DNA from: Duganella radicis
GTDB taxonomy: Bacteria; Pseudomonadota; Gammaproteobacteria; Burkholderiales; Burkholderiaceae_D
Assembly: GCF_009720825.1 (NCBI RefSeq)
Contig: NZ_WNKY01000001.1
Location: 124,001-188,000, forward strand
Length of the DNA: 64,000 nucleotides
Direction: 5' to 3'
Below are positions 47,109 through 56,916 of the stretch, one piece after another. The notes under the pieces are model-generated. The model was not told where the DNA came from and did no database searches. It worked only from the letters and a program-made list of their open reading frames with translations. Position 1 is the stretch's first letter. The number at the start of each line of letters is the position of its first letter. Position numbers and translations under genes: made by a program.

Positions 47109-47336
47109 TCAGTGCAGGACGCGCGAAGGCGGTTCGATCAGGAAGCCGTCGAACTCCGGCCGGGCCGGCAGGCGCGCAGCCAGATCCTGATCCAGCTTGC
47201 GCTGCACCAGCTTGTGCCAGGCGCTGGCCCAGCGGGCGGCCAGCAGGGATTCTTCGGCGGAACGCGCGTATAGCGTTCTTTCCACGGCAATTTTCTGGCG
47301 GCGCAGGGCGTAGCTGGCGGAGAGCAGGGTAGTCAT
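47109..47336 (-). CDS. Small hypothetical protein
   Basis: A 75-residue basic protein (MTTLLSASYALRRQKIAVERT; ends PPSRVLH), predicted mostly helical, with no signal or membrane segment. It ends one base after the Crp/Fnr stop. No strong ribosome site is seen before the ATG at 47336; a longer frame upstream reads antisense to the SulP gene and is not credible. Confidence 0.5.
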   Translation of the reverse strand: MTTLLSASYALRRQKIAVERTLYARSAEESLLAARWASAWHKLVQRKLDQDLAARLPARPEFDGFLIEPPSRVLH

Positions 47337-47505
47337 GGCGTAGTTTGACTGGTTCGGTTGATCGGTAATGCAGTGCCATTGTGCCCGCCTCGCCCCAGTC
47401 CTGAATGTGCGCCACTTCACCCATAACGATGAGAAAAGCAGCTCAGCCGTGTAAAATACGCGGGCTGTTGCGTTTTCGCATCGTTTCTTGCTGGATTCTT
47501 CCTCA

Positions 47506-48951
47506 ATGTGGCCGTCCCAATTTTCTAAAAACGCGCTGGCGGGTCTGACCACGTCCTTCGCTCTGGTTCCCGAATGTATTGCGTTTGCGCTGGTGGCGCA
47601 CCTGAATCCGCTCACCGGCTTGTACGGCGCCTTCTTTATTTGCACCATCACCGCGATGTTCGGCGGTCGTCCGGGCATGATTTCCGGCGCGGCCGGCTCG
47701 ATGGCGGTGGTGATCGTGGCGCTGGTGGCGCAGCACGGGTTGCAATATTTCCTTGCCACCGTGGTGCTGAGCGGACTGTTCATGCTGCTATTTGGCATGC
47801 TGCGGCTCGGCAAGCTGGTCAGCATGGTGCCGCATCCGGTGATGCTGGGCTTTGTCAACGGCCTGGCGATTGTGATCGCGTGGTCGCAACTGCAACATTT
47901 CAAGGTAGATGGCGTGTGGATGCAGGGGACGTCACTAGCCTGGATGTGCGGGCTGGTGGCGCTGGCCATGGTGATCGTCTATCTGCTGCCGCGTCTGACC
48001 AAGGCATTGCCGCCAGCATTGGTGGCGATCCTTGGCGTGGGCCTGCTGTCGCATTTCCTGAATTTGCCAGCGCGGACCTTGGGCGACATGGCGCGCATCG
48101 CAGGCGGCCTGCCGCAGTTCGCCTTGCCTTCCGTGCCGATGAATATGGAGACTTTGCACATCGTGCTGCCGTACGCGGCGCTGATGGCGGTGGTCGGCCT
48201 GCTGGAAACGCTGCTGACGTTTAATCTGACCGATGAAATCACCGAAACGCGTGGCTTGCCAAACCGCGAATGCGTGGCGCTGGGCGTAGCCAACGTCACT
48301 TCCGGCCTGTTCGGCGGCATGGGTGGCTGCGCCATGATCGGCCAGACCATGATCAATCTCAGTTCCGGTGGTCGTACGCGCGTCTCGGGCGCGGTCAGCG
48401 GCATAATGATATTACTGTTTATACTGTTTTTGTCGCCGCTGATCGAACGTATTCCGCTGGCGGCGCTGGTGGGCGTGATGTTCGTGGTGGCGCAGCAGAC
48501 CTTTGCCTGGAGCTCGCTGCAAGTGCTGGGCAAGGTGCCGCGTCATGATGCCTTGCTGATTATCGTGGTCACCGCGATTACCGTCGCTACCGATCTGGCG
48601 ATCGCGGTGTTGTGCGGGATTGTGATCGCGGCGCTGGGCTTCGCCTGGCGCCACGCGCGCGAGATCCGCGCCGATGTCGCCATGGAGGGCGAGGTGAAGA
48701 CCTACACCTTGCACGGCACCCTGTTCTTTGCGTCGGTGGCGCGCTTCAACGATCTGTTCGATCCACAGGATGATCCCGTGCAGACCGTGCTGGATTGTCG
48801 CCATTTGCGTCTGGCCGACCATTCGGCCGTGGTGGCGGTCGCCGCGCTGAGCGAACGCTATACCCGCGCCGGCAAGACGCTGCAAGTGCAGCACCTCTCC
48901 AAACGCTGCGCCACGCTGCTGCAACGCTCAGGCGTGATGGCTACGGTATGA
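47506..48951 (+). CDS. SulP-family anion transporter with STAS domain
   Basis: A 481-residue inner-membrane transporter. About 11-12 membrane segments contain SulP hallmarks: ALAGLTTSFALVPECIAFALVA, GSMAVVIVALV, and NVTSGLFGGMGGCAMIGQTMINLSSGGRTRVSG split over helices 8-9. A short STAS domain covers the last 90 residues (TVLDCRHLRLADHSAVVAV). The family carries sulfate, bicarbonate or other anions; the compact size is like bacterial sulfate/bicarbonate types. Start ATG 47506 chosen over TTG 47488. Confidence 0.92.
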   Translation: MWPSQFSKNALAGLTTSFALVPECIAFALVAHLNPLTGLYGAFFICTITAMFGGRPGMISGAAGSMAVVIVALVAQHGLQYFLATVVLSGLFMLLFGMLRLGKLVSMVPHPVMLGFVNGLAIVIAWSQLQHFKVDGVWMQGTSLAWMCGLVALAMVIVYLLPRLTKALPPALVAILGVGLLSHFLNLPARTLGDMARIAGGLPQFALPSVPMNMETLHIVLPYAALMAVVGLLETLLTFNLTDEITETRGLPNRECVALGVANVTSGLFGGMGGCAMIGQTMINLSSGGRTRVSGAVSGIMILLFILFLSPLIERIPLAALVGVMFVVAQQTFAWSSLQVLGKVPRHDALLIIVVTAITVATDLAIAVLCGIVIAALGFAWRHAREIRADVAMEGEVKTYTLHGTLFFASVARFNDLFDPQDDPVQTVLDCRHLRLADHSAVVAVAALSERYTRAGKTLQVQHLSKRCATLLQRSGVMATV

Positions 48952-49393
48952 AGTCGTCGTCCAGTATCTGCTCGACAGAATAAGGGAGCTGCGCGGGGAA
49001 GGTCTTGATGTCGAGACCTGTTTCCAGGGATGCGCGGCGGCGCGCCGTCTTGTAGCAGTCGAGTGAAAACGGTAGGACAGAGGGGCGCATGCTGGGCGCA
49101 TCCTTGAGCAGAAAAGCGATTCTGCGGCGCTGTTCTGTCAAAGTCGAGTGCCATTTGTTTTGAGGATGATTTTTCTGGTACTCGCACTTAAGCAAGTGCA
49201 TGATCAGCACCGTCAGCCGGCTGTCCAGTTCATGCGCATATTGTTTTTTCATGCCGTCGAGCTCCTCGACCAGGTTTTCGATATCCAGTTCCGAAAACCT
49301 CTTTTCCAGTAGCAGATGGATTTGCGCATCTATCCATAGCACCAGATCGTCGTCGTAGCTCGGGCCGCTGCGGGATTGAACTAGCGTTTGCAT
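48941..49393 (-). CDS. DUF29-family protein
   Basis: A 150-residue soluble helical protein. The DUF29 signature is clear: YDDDLVLWIDAQIHLLLEKRFSELD, then IENLVEELDGMKK, and LTVLIMHLLKCEYQ. Function unknown in the family, which is abundant in cyanobacteria and proteobacteria. It overlaps the SulP stop tail-to-tail by 11 bp. Confidence 0.85.
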   Translation of the reverse strand: MQTLVQSRSGPSYDDDLVLWIDAQIHLLLEKRFSELDIENLVEELDGMKKQYAHELDSRLTVLIMHLLKCEYQKNHPQNKWHSTLTEQRRRIAFLLKDAPSMRPSVLPFSLDCYKTARRRASLETGLDIKTFPAQLPYSVEQILDDDFIP

Positions 49394-49451
49394 GTCGCAC
49401 CTCCAGAAAGGCGTAGCTTAATCCTACGCGCATTCCGGGGTCTGATACAAC

Positions 49452-51788
49452 TCAATAGTAGTACGGTGTTTTGCGCGACCATTCGGTGTTGCCATAGCGC
49501 TTGCCGAGCAGGGTGAAAGCGTTTTTTGACAGCGCTTTGGCGTCGGCGTCGAGGCAGCCGCCGCGTGTGGATTGGACCACCACGTACAACAGCCAAGGCA
49601 GGTCCGGATCTTTCGGCACTGCCGCCGCGCGGCGCAGGACGTGGTCGCCGACAAAACCGGTGGCGGTCTTCAACTGGCCCAGTTGCGCCAGTTCCTTGTC
49701 GCGCGCGGTGGCGTTGCCGGTGTCAGGGGCGGGCGGCGCCATTTCGATGGCCGTGTCTTCCATCATGGTGACGCCCGCTTTGGCCGGCAGCTTGCACCAC
49801 ATGCTGGCCGTGACCTCGTCCGGGGGCGTTTGTTTGAATTCACCCAGCGTTGCGTTGTACCAGTTCAGTGTTGGCGTCAGCTGCCATTTCAAGGCGGTCA
49901 GCAGCATCGCGTGACGCCGCTCCGATTCACTGGTCTGCGCCTGATACTTGCGCATGTCCGCCGCCAGCGCCGGCGCGGTTTGCCCGATGCGTTTGGCGGC
50001 GGCGACAGCGCCGGCTTCCTGCCCCAGCAAATCAAACCGCATCCACGCGGCGATGGCGATGCGCGCGCGCAGCGCGGCCGGCAGACGCTGGTCGGCGCTC
50101 AAGGCATACAGGTCGGCCGTGGCCAGCCCGCTGTTAAGCCAGCGCTGGCCGTCCGACGCCAGTTCCAGATCGGGCGGCTTGATATCCGCCTTCTCGCCGG
50201 TATCGCCATCGCGGCCTTCCAGCGGCGCGCGCAGCAGATACGGCACTGCTTCGGCCGGCGAGGTCACCATCGCCAGACGCTCCTGCCGGAACAGATTGCG
50301 CGCGCTTGGCGATGAGGTGGCGCCCAACTGCGCCAACATCGCGTCTTCCAGCGCGCGTGCTTGATCCGCCTGCTTGCCGACGCGGTAGTGGTGCGCCAGC
50401 GCGTAGCGCACGGTCAGGTATTCCGGCGCATCGGCGGATACCTGCAAGCTGGCTTGCTCAAGATCCGCCGGCATGGCGTCGCCGCGCATGGCGGCGGCCA
50501 TCAGCCACACGCGGGCTTGCGGCTGGTTGCCTTCCTTGACGTAGCGGCGCCATTGCTCCAGCGCGTGCTCGCGCTCCTGTTCGCAGCTGGCTTCCGGCTT
50601 GTAACCGTGGCACTGCTGAATGGTCTGTATCCAGTCCACGAAGCCTGCCGATTTGCGCAGCGCCGCCACCGGCATCAGCTGATCGGCCAGCAAACGCCAA
50701 TCGCCCAGTTGGTCATCGGCGTAAGGATCGATGCGCGGATTGTCCAGCGCTTTGCTGAGTTCCGCGAAGCGCAGCTTGGGCGTCAGCTGGGCGCGCATGG
50801 CGCGGCCGACGGCGCGCGCGTCTTCGTGCAGATCTTTCAGCGCCGCATCGGCAAGGATGTCATCGATGCCGGCCTGGATGGCGTCCACTTTTTGCTGTTG
50901 CGCCGTCTGGCGCGCCGCCGCGGCTTCCGGACTTTCGCTGGCCATGGCCTGCTGCTGTTTCCAGCGCTCTTCCTGCGATACGGATGGGGGAATGTAGGTC
51001 GCCGCGCGTGCTTGCGAGCGCAGGGCCAGATATTTGCCCCAGTGGCGCAACGGGTGCTTGTCGGTGGCGCCTATGTGGGCAAACAGTTTGCCGCTACTGG
51101 TGTAGTCCTCCGCATAAAACGCGGCCGACGCCAGCTGGTATTCCTGCATCTGCCGCCAGTAAAGTGCCTCCGATGCCGGCAGCGCCGCCGGTTGCGAGGC
51201 CACGACTTTCGGCTGGCCATAGCCCGGACGGCGCATCTCGGGATCGTCGCCGCAGATGCGGAAGACCTGCCGTTGCGTGGCGACCCAAGCCTGCAAGCGC
51301 GCCGGGGTGGCATCGCTGCGCCTGGACAGATCATTCAGCGTCTGTGCGGCAAAGAAGTAGCTGCTGTCCGGGCAGCTGCGATAGGTGTTGGCGACATTGT
51401 CCTTTTCGCGCGTCGGCAGCACTTCGCGCTTCAGCGCCGCGCTGACAGCGTTGCGCCAGGCCGCATACACATCGTCCGGCGCGTTCTGGCGCCAGTCACC
51501 GTAGCCGCCGGGGCGACCTTCCACGGACACGGCCAGGCCATGCTCCATGCCCGGCGACGCCTTCAGGTCGCGCGCACCCAGCATCACGCCGCGCCAGGCG
51601 GCGTACAGATAAGTACGCGCATAGGTCGGCAGCACGACGCCCAGCTCACCCGCTTGATAGCGCTCCAGCGGGATGTCGGGCGCATAACGGCTGGCGTAGC
51701 GGTCGTAGGGCAGGTCGCCGCTGGCGCCGGCGTTGGCGATGGTCAGCAGCGCGGCGGCGAACGCGCCGGTTTTATAACAGCGAATCAT
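49452..51788 (-). CDS. Large hypothetical exported protein with helical repeats
   Basis: A 778-residue protein with signal peptide ending ANAGASG. The rest is mostly helical, with segments such as EYQLASAAFYAEDYTSSGKLFAHIG and YLTVRYALAHHYRVGKQADQARALEDAML that look like TPR/SEL-type repeats. No catalytic motif is recognised. The start at 51788 forms an ATGA overlap with the DUF3142 gene, which strongly suggests the two proteins act together in the periplasm. I do not know its function. Confidence 0.75.
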   Translation of the reverse strand: MIRCYKTGAFAAALLTIANAGASGDLPYDRYASRYAPDIPLERYQAGELGVVLPTYARTYLYAAWRGVMLGARDLKASPGMEHGLAVSVEGRPGGYGDWRQNAPDDVYAAWRNAVSAALKREVLPTREKDNVANTYRSCPDSSYFFAAQTLNDLSRRSDATPARLQAWVATQRQVFRICGDDPEMRRPGYGQPKVVASQPAALPASEALYWRQMQEYQLASAAFYAEDYTSSGKLFAHIGATDKHPLRHWGKYLALRSQARAATYIPPSVSQEERWKQQQAMASESPEAAAARQTAQQQKVDAIQAGIDDILADAALKDLHEDARAVGRAMRAQLTPKLRFAELSKALDNPRIDPYADDQLGDWRLLADQLMPVAALRKSAGFVDWIQTIQQCHGYKPEASCEQEREHALEQWRRYVKEGNQPQARVWLMAAAMRGDAMPADLEQASLQVSADAPEYLTVRYALAHHYRVGKQADQARALEDAMLAQLGATSSPSARNLFRQERLAMVTSPAEAVPYLLRAPLEGRDGDTGEKADIKPPDLELASDGQRWLNSGLATADLYALSADQRLPAALRARIAIAAWMRFDLLGQEAGAVAAAKRIGQTAPALAADMRKYQAQTSESERRHAMLLTALKWQLTPTLNWYNATLGEFKQTPPDEVTASMWCKLPAKAGVTMMEDTAIEMAPPAPDTGNATARDKELAQLGQLKTATGFVGDHVLRRAAAVPKDPDLPWLLYVVVQSTRGGCLDADAKALSKNAFTLLGKRYGNTEWSRKTPYYY

Positions 51789-52477
51789 GGAATGCTCCCA
51801 ATGTCTGTGCCACGCTTCCAGGCGTAGCGGTCGAACCAGTATGTCTTGCGATAGCGCGCCACTATCTGCGCTGCAAACGGCTCCTGTGGCGAGAAACCGG
51901 CGGCATTGCGGCAACTGGCGTGCAGCGTGGCGGGCGAGTGTTCGATGATGTCGCGCAGGTGCGCACTGTCTCTGCCCATGCGGAAGAACATCGGCACCAC
52001 TTCGTCCGCACCGAGTTCGTCCAGCCATGCCGGGGAGCGGCACCACCACGCCAGCGCGGTGACGCTCAACTTGATATGCGGCGGCAGCTCGCCGCGCAAC
52101 TGCCGCACCAGCGAACGATAGAACAGGCGCTGCGAAGGTTTGGCTTCCATGTCCAGTTGCACCCAGCCGGAGGTGCTGGCATCCGCCGCTTCATGCATCG
52201 CCCGCACAATCATGGCGCGCCGGCTTTCGATATCGATGGGTGGCTTGACGGTGCTGACTTCCACATGCACCACCGGCGTGATGCGCGACGCGGGCGGCCA
52301 GCCGGCGCGAGGCCGGGTGAGGGCGGTGGCGCCGCTCAGGAGGATGTGACGGTGAAGGACTGCGGCTTCCTGCCGCGACCATGCTGGAAGCGCCGCGCCA
52401 TCCCATAGCCATGCGATCTGCTGCGCACAGGCGGCAGCGGGCAGGAATAGCGCGACTAGCAGATAAACGAAGGGCAT
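51785..52477 (-). CDS. DUF3142-family exported protein
   Basis: A 230-residue protein with signal peptide ending AAACA. DUF3142-like blocks are visible: IAWLWDGAALPAW, VVHVEVSTVKPP, GWVQLDMEAKPSQRLFYRSLVRQL, and LSVTALAWWCRSPAWLDEL. The fold appears TIM-barrel-like, akin to glycosidases, with Asp and Glu in QLDMEAK as candidate acids. Coupled to the 778-residue protein. Confidence 0.75.
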   Translation of the reverse strand: MPFVYLLVALFLPAAACAQQIAWLWDGAALPAWSRQEAAVLHRHILLSGATALTRPRAGWPPASRITPVVHVEVSTVKPPIDIESRRAMIVRAMHEAADASTSGWVQLDMEAKPSQRLFYRSLVRQLRGELPPHIKLSVTALAWWCRSPAWLDELGADEVVPMFFRMGRDSAHLRDIIEHSPATLHASCRNAAGFSPQEPFAAQIVARYRKTYWFDRYAWKRGTDIGSIP

Positions 52478-52525
52478 CGGTCAATGAGGGGGCGGCGAAG
52501 TCAGGGCCGCCTCATTGTACCGGTT

Positions 52526-53965
52526 TTACTTGCCTTCCAGCGCCGCGATGGCCGCTGCCACGCCGGTGCCGTAGGCCGGATCGGCCTGGGTGCAGTTGTA
52601 GATGTGACGTTCCTGCACCGGCTTCGATACGCCGTGAATCGCCCGCGCCGTGTTTTCAAACAGCAGTTGCTTCTTTTCGGCGGTCAGAAGCCGGAACAGG
52701 GCGCCAGGCTGCGAGTAGTAGTCGGTGTCGACGCGGTGGTTCCAGTGGTCGGCCGCGCCTTCCAGCGACAGCGGCGGTTCCTTGAACTGCGGGCTTTCGA
52801 CCCATTCGCCACGACTGTTCGGCTCATACGGCGTGCTGCCACCCTCGTTCGGCAGGACGCGCATGGCGCCGTCGCGGTGGTAGTTGTGGAACGGGCACTT
52901 TGGCGCGTTCACCGGAATCTGGTGATGGTTCACGCCCAGGCGGTAGCGCGCGGCGTCGCCATACGAGAACAGGCGCGATTGCAGCATCTTGTCCGGCGAG
53001 AAGCCCACGCCCGGTACCACGTTGGCCGGCGAGAAGGCCGATTGCTCGACTTCCGCATGGTAGTTCTCCGGATTGCGGTTCAGCTCCAGAATGCCGACAT
53101 CGATCAGCGGGTAGTCCTTGTGCGGCCATACCTTGGTCAGGTCGAACGGGTGGTACGGCACTTTGGAGGCATCGGCTTCCGGCATGATCTGCACCGCCAG
53201 TTTCCAGCGCGGGAATTCCTTGCGCTCGATGGCGTCGAACAGATCGCGCTGCGAGCTTTCGCGGTCGACGCCGACCAGGGCCGCCGCTTCGGCGTCGCTC
53301 AGGTTCTCAATCCCTTGCTGCGACACGAAGTGGAACTTGACCCAGTAGCGTTCATTGGCCGCGTTGATGAACGAGAAGGTGTGGCTGCCGAAACCGTGCA
53401 TGTGGCGGTAGCCCTTCGGGATGCCGCGATCGCTCATGACGATGGTGATCTGGTGCAGCGCTTCCGGCAGCAGGGTCCAGAAGTCCCAGTTGTTTTCGGG
53501 GTTGCGCAGATTGGTCTTCGGATCGCGCTTGACCACGTGGTTCAGGTCCGGGAACTTCAAAGGATCGCGGAAGAAGAACACCGGCGTGTTATTGCCGACG
53601 ATGTCCCAGTTGCCTTGCTCGGTGTAGAACTTGACGGCGAAGCCGCGGATATCGCGCTCGGCGTCGGCCGCGCCACGCTCGCCGGCCACGGTGGAGAAGC
53701 GCAGGAACACGTCGGTCTTTTTGCCGATCTCCGAGAACAGCGCCGCGCGCGTGTATCTGGTGATGTCGTGGGTGACGGTGAAGGTGCCGTAGGCGCCGGA
53801 ACCCTTGGCGTGCATGCGGCGCTCGGGAATGACTTCGCGCGCGAAGTGGGCCAGCTTTTCCAGGTGCCAGACATCTTGCAGCAGCGCGGGGCCGCGCGGA
53901 CCAGCGGTCTGGATATTCTGGTTGTCGACGACCGGCGCACCGGCGGCAGTAGTGAGATTTTTCAT
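52526..53965 (-). CDS. katA: Monofunctional heme catalase
   Basis: A 479-residue clade-3-type small-subunit catalase. Distal His in [13 protein letters not shown], Asn in VGNNTPVFF, and proximal heme-ligand Tyr in [19 protein letters not shown]-type C-terminus region is short, as expected of this clade. Disproportionates hydrogen peroxide in the cytosol. Single gene; no OxyR gene nearby. Confidence 0.97.
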   Translation of the reverse strand: MKNLTTAAGAPVVDNQNIQTAGPRGPALLQDVWHLEKLAHFAREVIPERRMHAKGSGAYGTFTVTHDITRYTRAALFSEIGKKTDVFLRFSTVAGERGAADAERDIRGFAVKFYTEQGNWDIVGNNTPVFFFRDPLKFPDLNHVVKRDPKTNLRNPENNWDFWTLLPEALHQITIVMSDRGIPKGYRHMHGFGSHTFSFINAANERYWVKFHFVSQQGIENLSDAEAAALVGVDRESSQRDLFDAIERKEFPRWKLAVQIMPEADASKVPYHPFDLTKVWPHKDYPLIDVGILELNRNPENYHAEVEQSAFSPANVVPGVGFSPDKMLQSRLFSYGDAARYRLGVNHHQIPVNAPKCPFHNYHRDGAMRVLPNEGGSTPYEPNSRGEWVESPQFKEPPLSLEGAADHWNHRVDTDYYSQPGALFRLLTAEKKQLLFENTARAIHGVSKPVQERHIYNCTQADPAYGTGVAAAIAALEGK

Positions 53966-54061
53966 GAAACTTCCTTCGCCTGATTGGGGATGAATGGAAA
54001 CTTCCAGCTTAACTACTACAGCAACTTTTTACCGCTCTCAAAAGAGAGAGCCGCAATGAAA

Positions 54062-54084
54062 AACGCCCGGCGGTGCCGGGCGTT
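54062..54084 (-). terminator. Rho-independent terminator after the OmpA-like lipoprotein gene
   Basis: Perfect 10-bp stem AACGCCCGGC/GCCGGGCGTT with a 3-nt loop; on the minus strand it runs into a T-rich stretch. It lies 15 bp after the stop. Confidence 0.85.
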
Positions 54085-54099
54085 CGATACTACGTCAAA

Positions 54100-54627
54100 T
54101 TACTTGCTTGGGTAGATGATGTCATCGCGACGGTCGTGCGCGCGGGCTGCGTCGTCGGTGCCGGTGACTTTCTCTTTACCGTACGAAACGGCTTCCATCT
54201 GGCCTTCTTTCACGCCTTGTACTTTCAGGGCGGTGATCAGGGCTTGCGCGCGCTTCTGGCCCAGGGCCAGGTTGTATTCGGCGCCGCCGCGGTCGTCGGT
54301 GTTGCCTTCGACTTTGATCGATACGTTCGGGTTGGCAGCCAGGAATTTGGCGTGATCGGCCACCAGCGCGTCGAATTCTGGCTTGACGGTGTACTTGTCG
54401 AAGTCGAAGTAGACGCTACGGTTTTTGTAGATCGAGCTGTTTGGGTCCAGGTAGGCTGGCAGCGGGGCGGCAACCGGGGCTGGCGCTGGGGCGGCCACTG
54501 GGGCTGGCGCTGGCGCCGGGGCTGGTGCTGGGGCCGGTGCCGGAGCAGGGGCTGGTGCTGGGGTCGAGCAGGCGCTCAGCAGAGCGATGGTGCAGGCTGC
54601 CAGCAGAAGATTGGTTTTAGCTTTCAT
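54100..54627 (-). CDS. OmpA/Pal-type peptidoglycan-associated lipoprotein
   Basis: A 175-residue lipoprotein (start 54627). Lipobox LSAC near residue 20, then about 35 residues of AP repeats as a rigid spacer, then an OmpA-C domain: VYFDFDKYTVKPEF, VEGNTDDRGGAEYNLALGQKRA. The NTD..GG..YN..L..RA pattern binds diaminopimelate in peptidoglycan. The longer frame (start 54672) is rejected because the signal peptide begins at MKAKTN. It tethers the outer membrane to the wall. Not in a tol-pal operon. Confidence 0.93.
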   Translation of the reverse strand: MKAKTNLLLAACTIALLSACSTPAPAPAPAPAPAPAPAPAPAPVAAPAPAPVAAPLPAYLDPNSSIYKNRSVYFDFDKYTVKPEFDALVADHAKFLAANPNVSIKVEGNTDDRGGAEYNLALGQKRAQALITALKVQGVKEGQMEAVSYGKEKVTGTDDAARAHDRRDDIIYPSK

Positions 54628-54747
54628 CGTAATACTCCCGAATTGGTTTTGTTTGTGGGACAAGGGACACACAAGGGTGTGAGGCTGTACCTCCAGCCGC
54701 GAGCGGTATTATATAAGGGTTTCCCTTGGAAATATTGGTGCCATGCA

Positions 54748-56913
54748 TTATTTTTTTAGCCAAGGGCTAAAAGGCGTTAAATCGGCATCATTTTCCACAT
54801 ACCAGGCACGGCGGGCGATGTCGAATTTCGCCCCCAGCGCCTTGACTGTGTCCTTATCCTGGAAGCCGGCGTTGAGATAGCGGCGCGCTGCGGGCGCGGC
54901 GGCCGGCGCACGTTCGTTGCGCGCCAGCGCTGTCGTGGCCGCTGCCGAAGATTTAAGCAGCCGCATCTGCGCGATGAAGCCGCTGCGCCGGGCGGTGTCG
55001 GCCGGCGACAGCAAGGTCAGGCGGGCGCGGGCGCGGGTGGCGGCCACATAGAACAGGTTTTCTTCCTCGCGCCTTGGCTGCATCGGGTGCGGAAATTCGT
55101 CATCTTGCAGGAACGGCAAGATGACATGGTCGAATTCCTTGCCCTTGGCGTTGGCCACGCATTCGATCAGCACCGACTTGCGGTCGCGCTTGCGCCGCAC
55201 GAAGGCTTCGCGCGCGTTCACCGCGCTCCAGAATTCGCGCAGGCTCTGGCCGGAGGCGGCCGCCGCTTCCAGCAGGCTGGCGATGGATTTGTTGATGACG
55301 CCGGCATCGTAGGCGCGCACGAAGATGCGGCGCGCGGTGGCGGCCAGCTGCACCCGTTCGCACAACTCGGTCAGGACGGCGGCGGCCGGGGCGTCCTTGT
55401 CCACTTCGGCCAGCCAGGCCAGCGCGGCGATCACGGCGCGCTTGGTGCCTTCGCTGGCGACGTCGCGGTAGCCGGGCACGACGCCGTCGCGCCGCTCGTC
55501 CTCGATCAGGAACAGCTCGCCCAGCAAGTCCGGACTTTTCAGGATTTGCTGCTTGAAGTTGTCCATGCTGTGGGCCGAAAACTTCATCTCGCTGAACGCC
55601 ACCAGCGCGTCGACGATGGCGGTGCGCACCTGCTCGGATTTGACGGCGGCGAAGTCTTTCAGCGCGATCGCCAGCAGGCCGCGCAGGAACAGGATCTCAT
55701 CGCGCTGCAAATAACCGGCCATGGGCGGCGTGCGGTAGTCGATGTCGGCCTCGATCAGGGCGTTTTCAATGGCCATTGACTGGTGGCGGTCGCGGATCAG
55801 GATGGCGCAGCCGTCCAGGTCGTAGCCGTCGGCTTTCCACTGGCGCACGGCCGCCACCACCCGCTGCGCGCATTCGGCCGCGTTGCCGTAGTGGGCTTGC
55901 TGGATCTCGGTATGCAGCGGCAGTTGCGATTCCACCGGCTTTTGCTTGAACTCGGCCATGGCGTAGGCCAGATGCGGGCCGTGACGCCAGGTCTGCGTCA
56001 GCGGGTAGCGTTGCAGCTTGGGATAGCGTTCGGCGAAGCGGCGGTTCAGGTATTCATCGCTGGCGCCCAGCCTGGCGTAGATCACCTGGTCCTTGTCGCC
56101 GGCGCCGACGAAGTAGCACTGCGGCCGGTCGATCAGGGCGTCGAGGATGCGGAAGGCGGCCTCGTTCAAGTCGTGCAGCTCGTCGCACAGCACCAGCCGG
56201 TAGTCGGGAAATTGCTCGGCCAGCCGGCCGCCGCCGTGCAGATTGCAGGCCAGGTCGTAGGTGGCGTCGAACGGGCCGCGGAACATGGCGCCGGCGCCGC
56301 CGTCCAGCCGCAGGCGTTCGTATTCCAGCGTGGTCAGGTAATCGGTCAGCGGCACGCCCAGCGTTTCCGCCGCCTCCTCCATGCCCATGAGTTCGACGTC
56401 GGCGTCCAGCGCCATGGTGGCCTTCAGGTTCAGCTGCACGTCGAGGAACTGGCTCAGCGCCAGGCTGTGGGTGTGCAGCTCCAGCCCGTCGACCCGGCCG
56501 GCGTAGCGCTCGGCCGTGTGGTCGATGGCTTGCAGCGCGTAGTTCTTCAGCGCGCGCACGTCGCGGCACTGGCGCAGGTTGTCGCCGTCGGTCAGGTCCA
56601 GCATCCAGGCGGCGAAGTCTTCAAAGCTCAGCACGGCGATGCGGTCGATCGTCACTTGCGGCACGCCCACTTGCAGCAGGCGCCGGCGCAGCACCTCGCG
56701 CGCTTCCGGCGTGAAGGTCAGGGCCAGGATCTGTTCCGGCGCCAGCTTGCGCGCCAGCGCCTCGCCGATGCGCAGCGCCAGCGTGGTGGTTTTGGCGGCG
56801 CCGGCGTTGGCGTCGATCAGCACGACCTTGCTTTGCGCCAGCTGGATGGCGGTCTGTTCAGCGGTCGGGATCAGGCCTTGCGGAGTGAAGCGGGGAGGAT
56901 TGGACTGGTTCAT
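54748..56913 (-). CDS. UvrD/Rep-like SF1 helicase with C-terminal DUF5710 domain
   Basis: A 721-residue protein. The ATPase core is SF1A: motif I DANAGAAKTTTLA, motif Ia ALTFTPEA, Walker B LCDELHDLNE, motif III GAGDKDQVIYARLGA, motif IV QTWRHG, and motif VI YVAATRARARL. Motif I has Ala where the invariant glycine before Lys is expected, and DEFQD is DELHD. The last 50 residues (YLNAGFQDKDTVKALGAKFD, then RRAWYV) form a DUF5710 domain, often found with helicases and primases of mobile elements. It may act in DNA repair or defence. Confidence 0.85.
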   Translation of the reverse strand: MNQSNPPRFTPQGLIPTAEQTAIQLAQSKVVLIDANAGAAKTTTLALRIGEALARKLAPEQILALTFTPEAREVLRRRLLQVGVPQVTIDRIAVLSFEDFAAWMLDLTDGDNLRQCRDVRALKNYALQAIDHTAERYAGRVDGLELHTHSLALSQFLDVQLNLKATMALDADVELMGMEEAAETLGVPLTDYLTTLEYERLRLDGGAGAMFRGPFDATYDLACNLHGGGRLAEQFPDYRLVLCDELHDLNEAAFRILDALIDRPQCYFVGAGDKDQVIYARLGASDEYLNRRFAERYPKLQRYPLTQTWRHGPHLAYAMAEFKQKPVESQLPLHTEIQQAHYGNAAECAQRVVAAVRQWKADGYDLDGCAILIRDRHQSMAIENALIEADIDYRTPPMAGYLQRDEILFLRGLLAIALKDFAAVKSEQVRTAIVDALVAFSEMKFSAHSMDNFKQQILKSPDLLGELFLIEDERRDGVVPGYRDVASEGTKRAVIAALAWLAEVDKDAPAAAVLTELCERVQLAATARRIFVRAYDAGVINKSIASLLEAAAASGQSLREFWSAVNAREAFVRRKRDRKSVLIECVANAKGKEFDHVILPFLQDDEFPHPMQPRREEENLFYVAATRARARLTLLSPADTARRSGFIAQMRLLKSSAAATTALARNERAPAAAPAARRYLNAGFQDKDTVKALGAKFDIARRAWYVENDADLTPFSPWLKK

Positions 56914-56916
56914 CCG

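Noticed and set aside
54480..54580. Tandem GGGGCTGG-like repeats that might look like a satellite or CRISPR-like array
   Set aside because: They encode the AP-repeat linker of the OmpA-like lipoprotein in frame.
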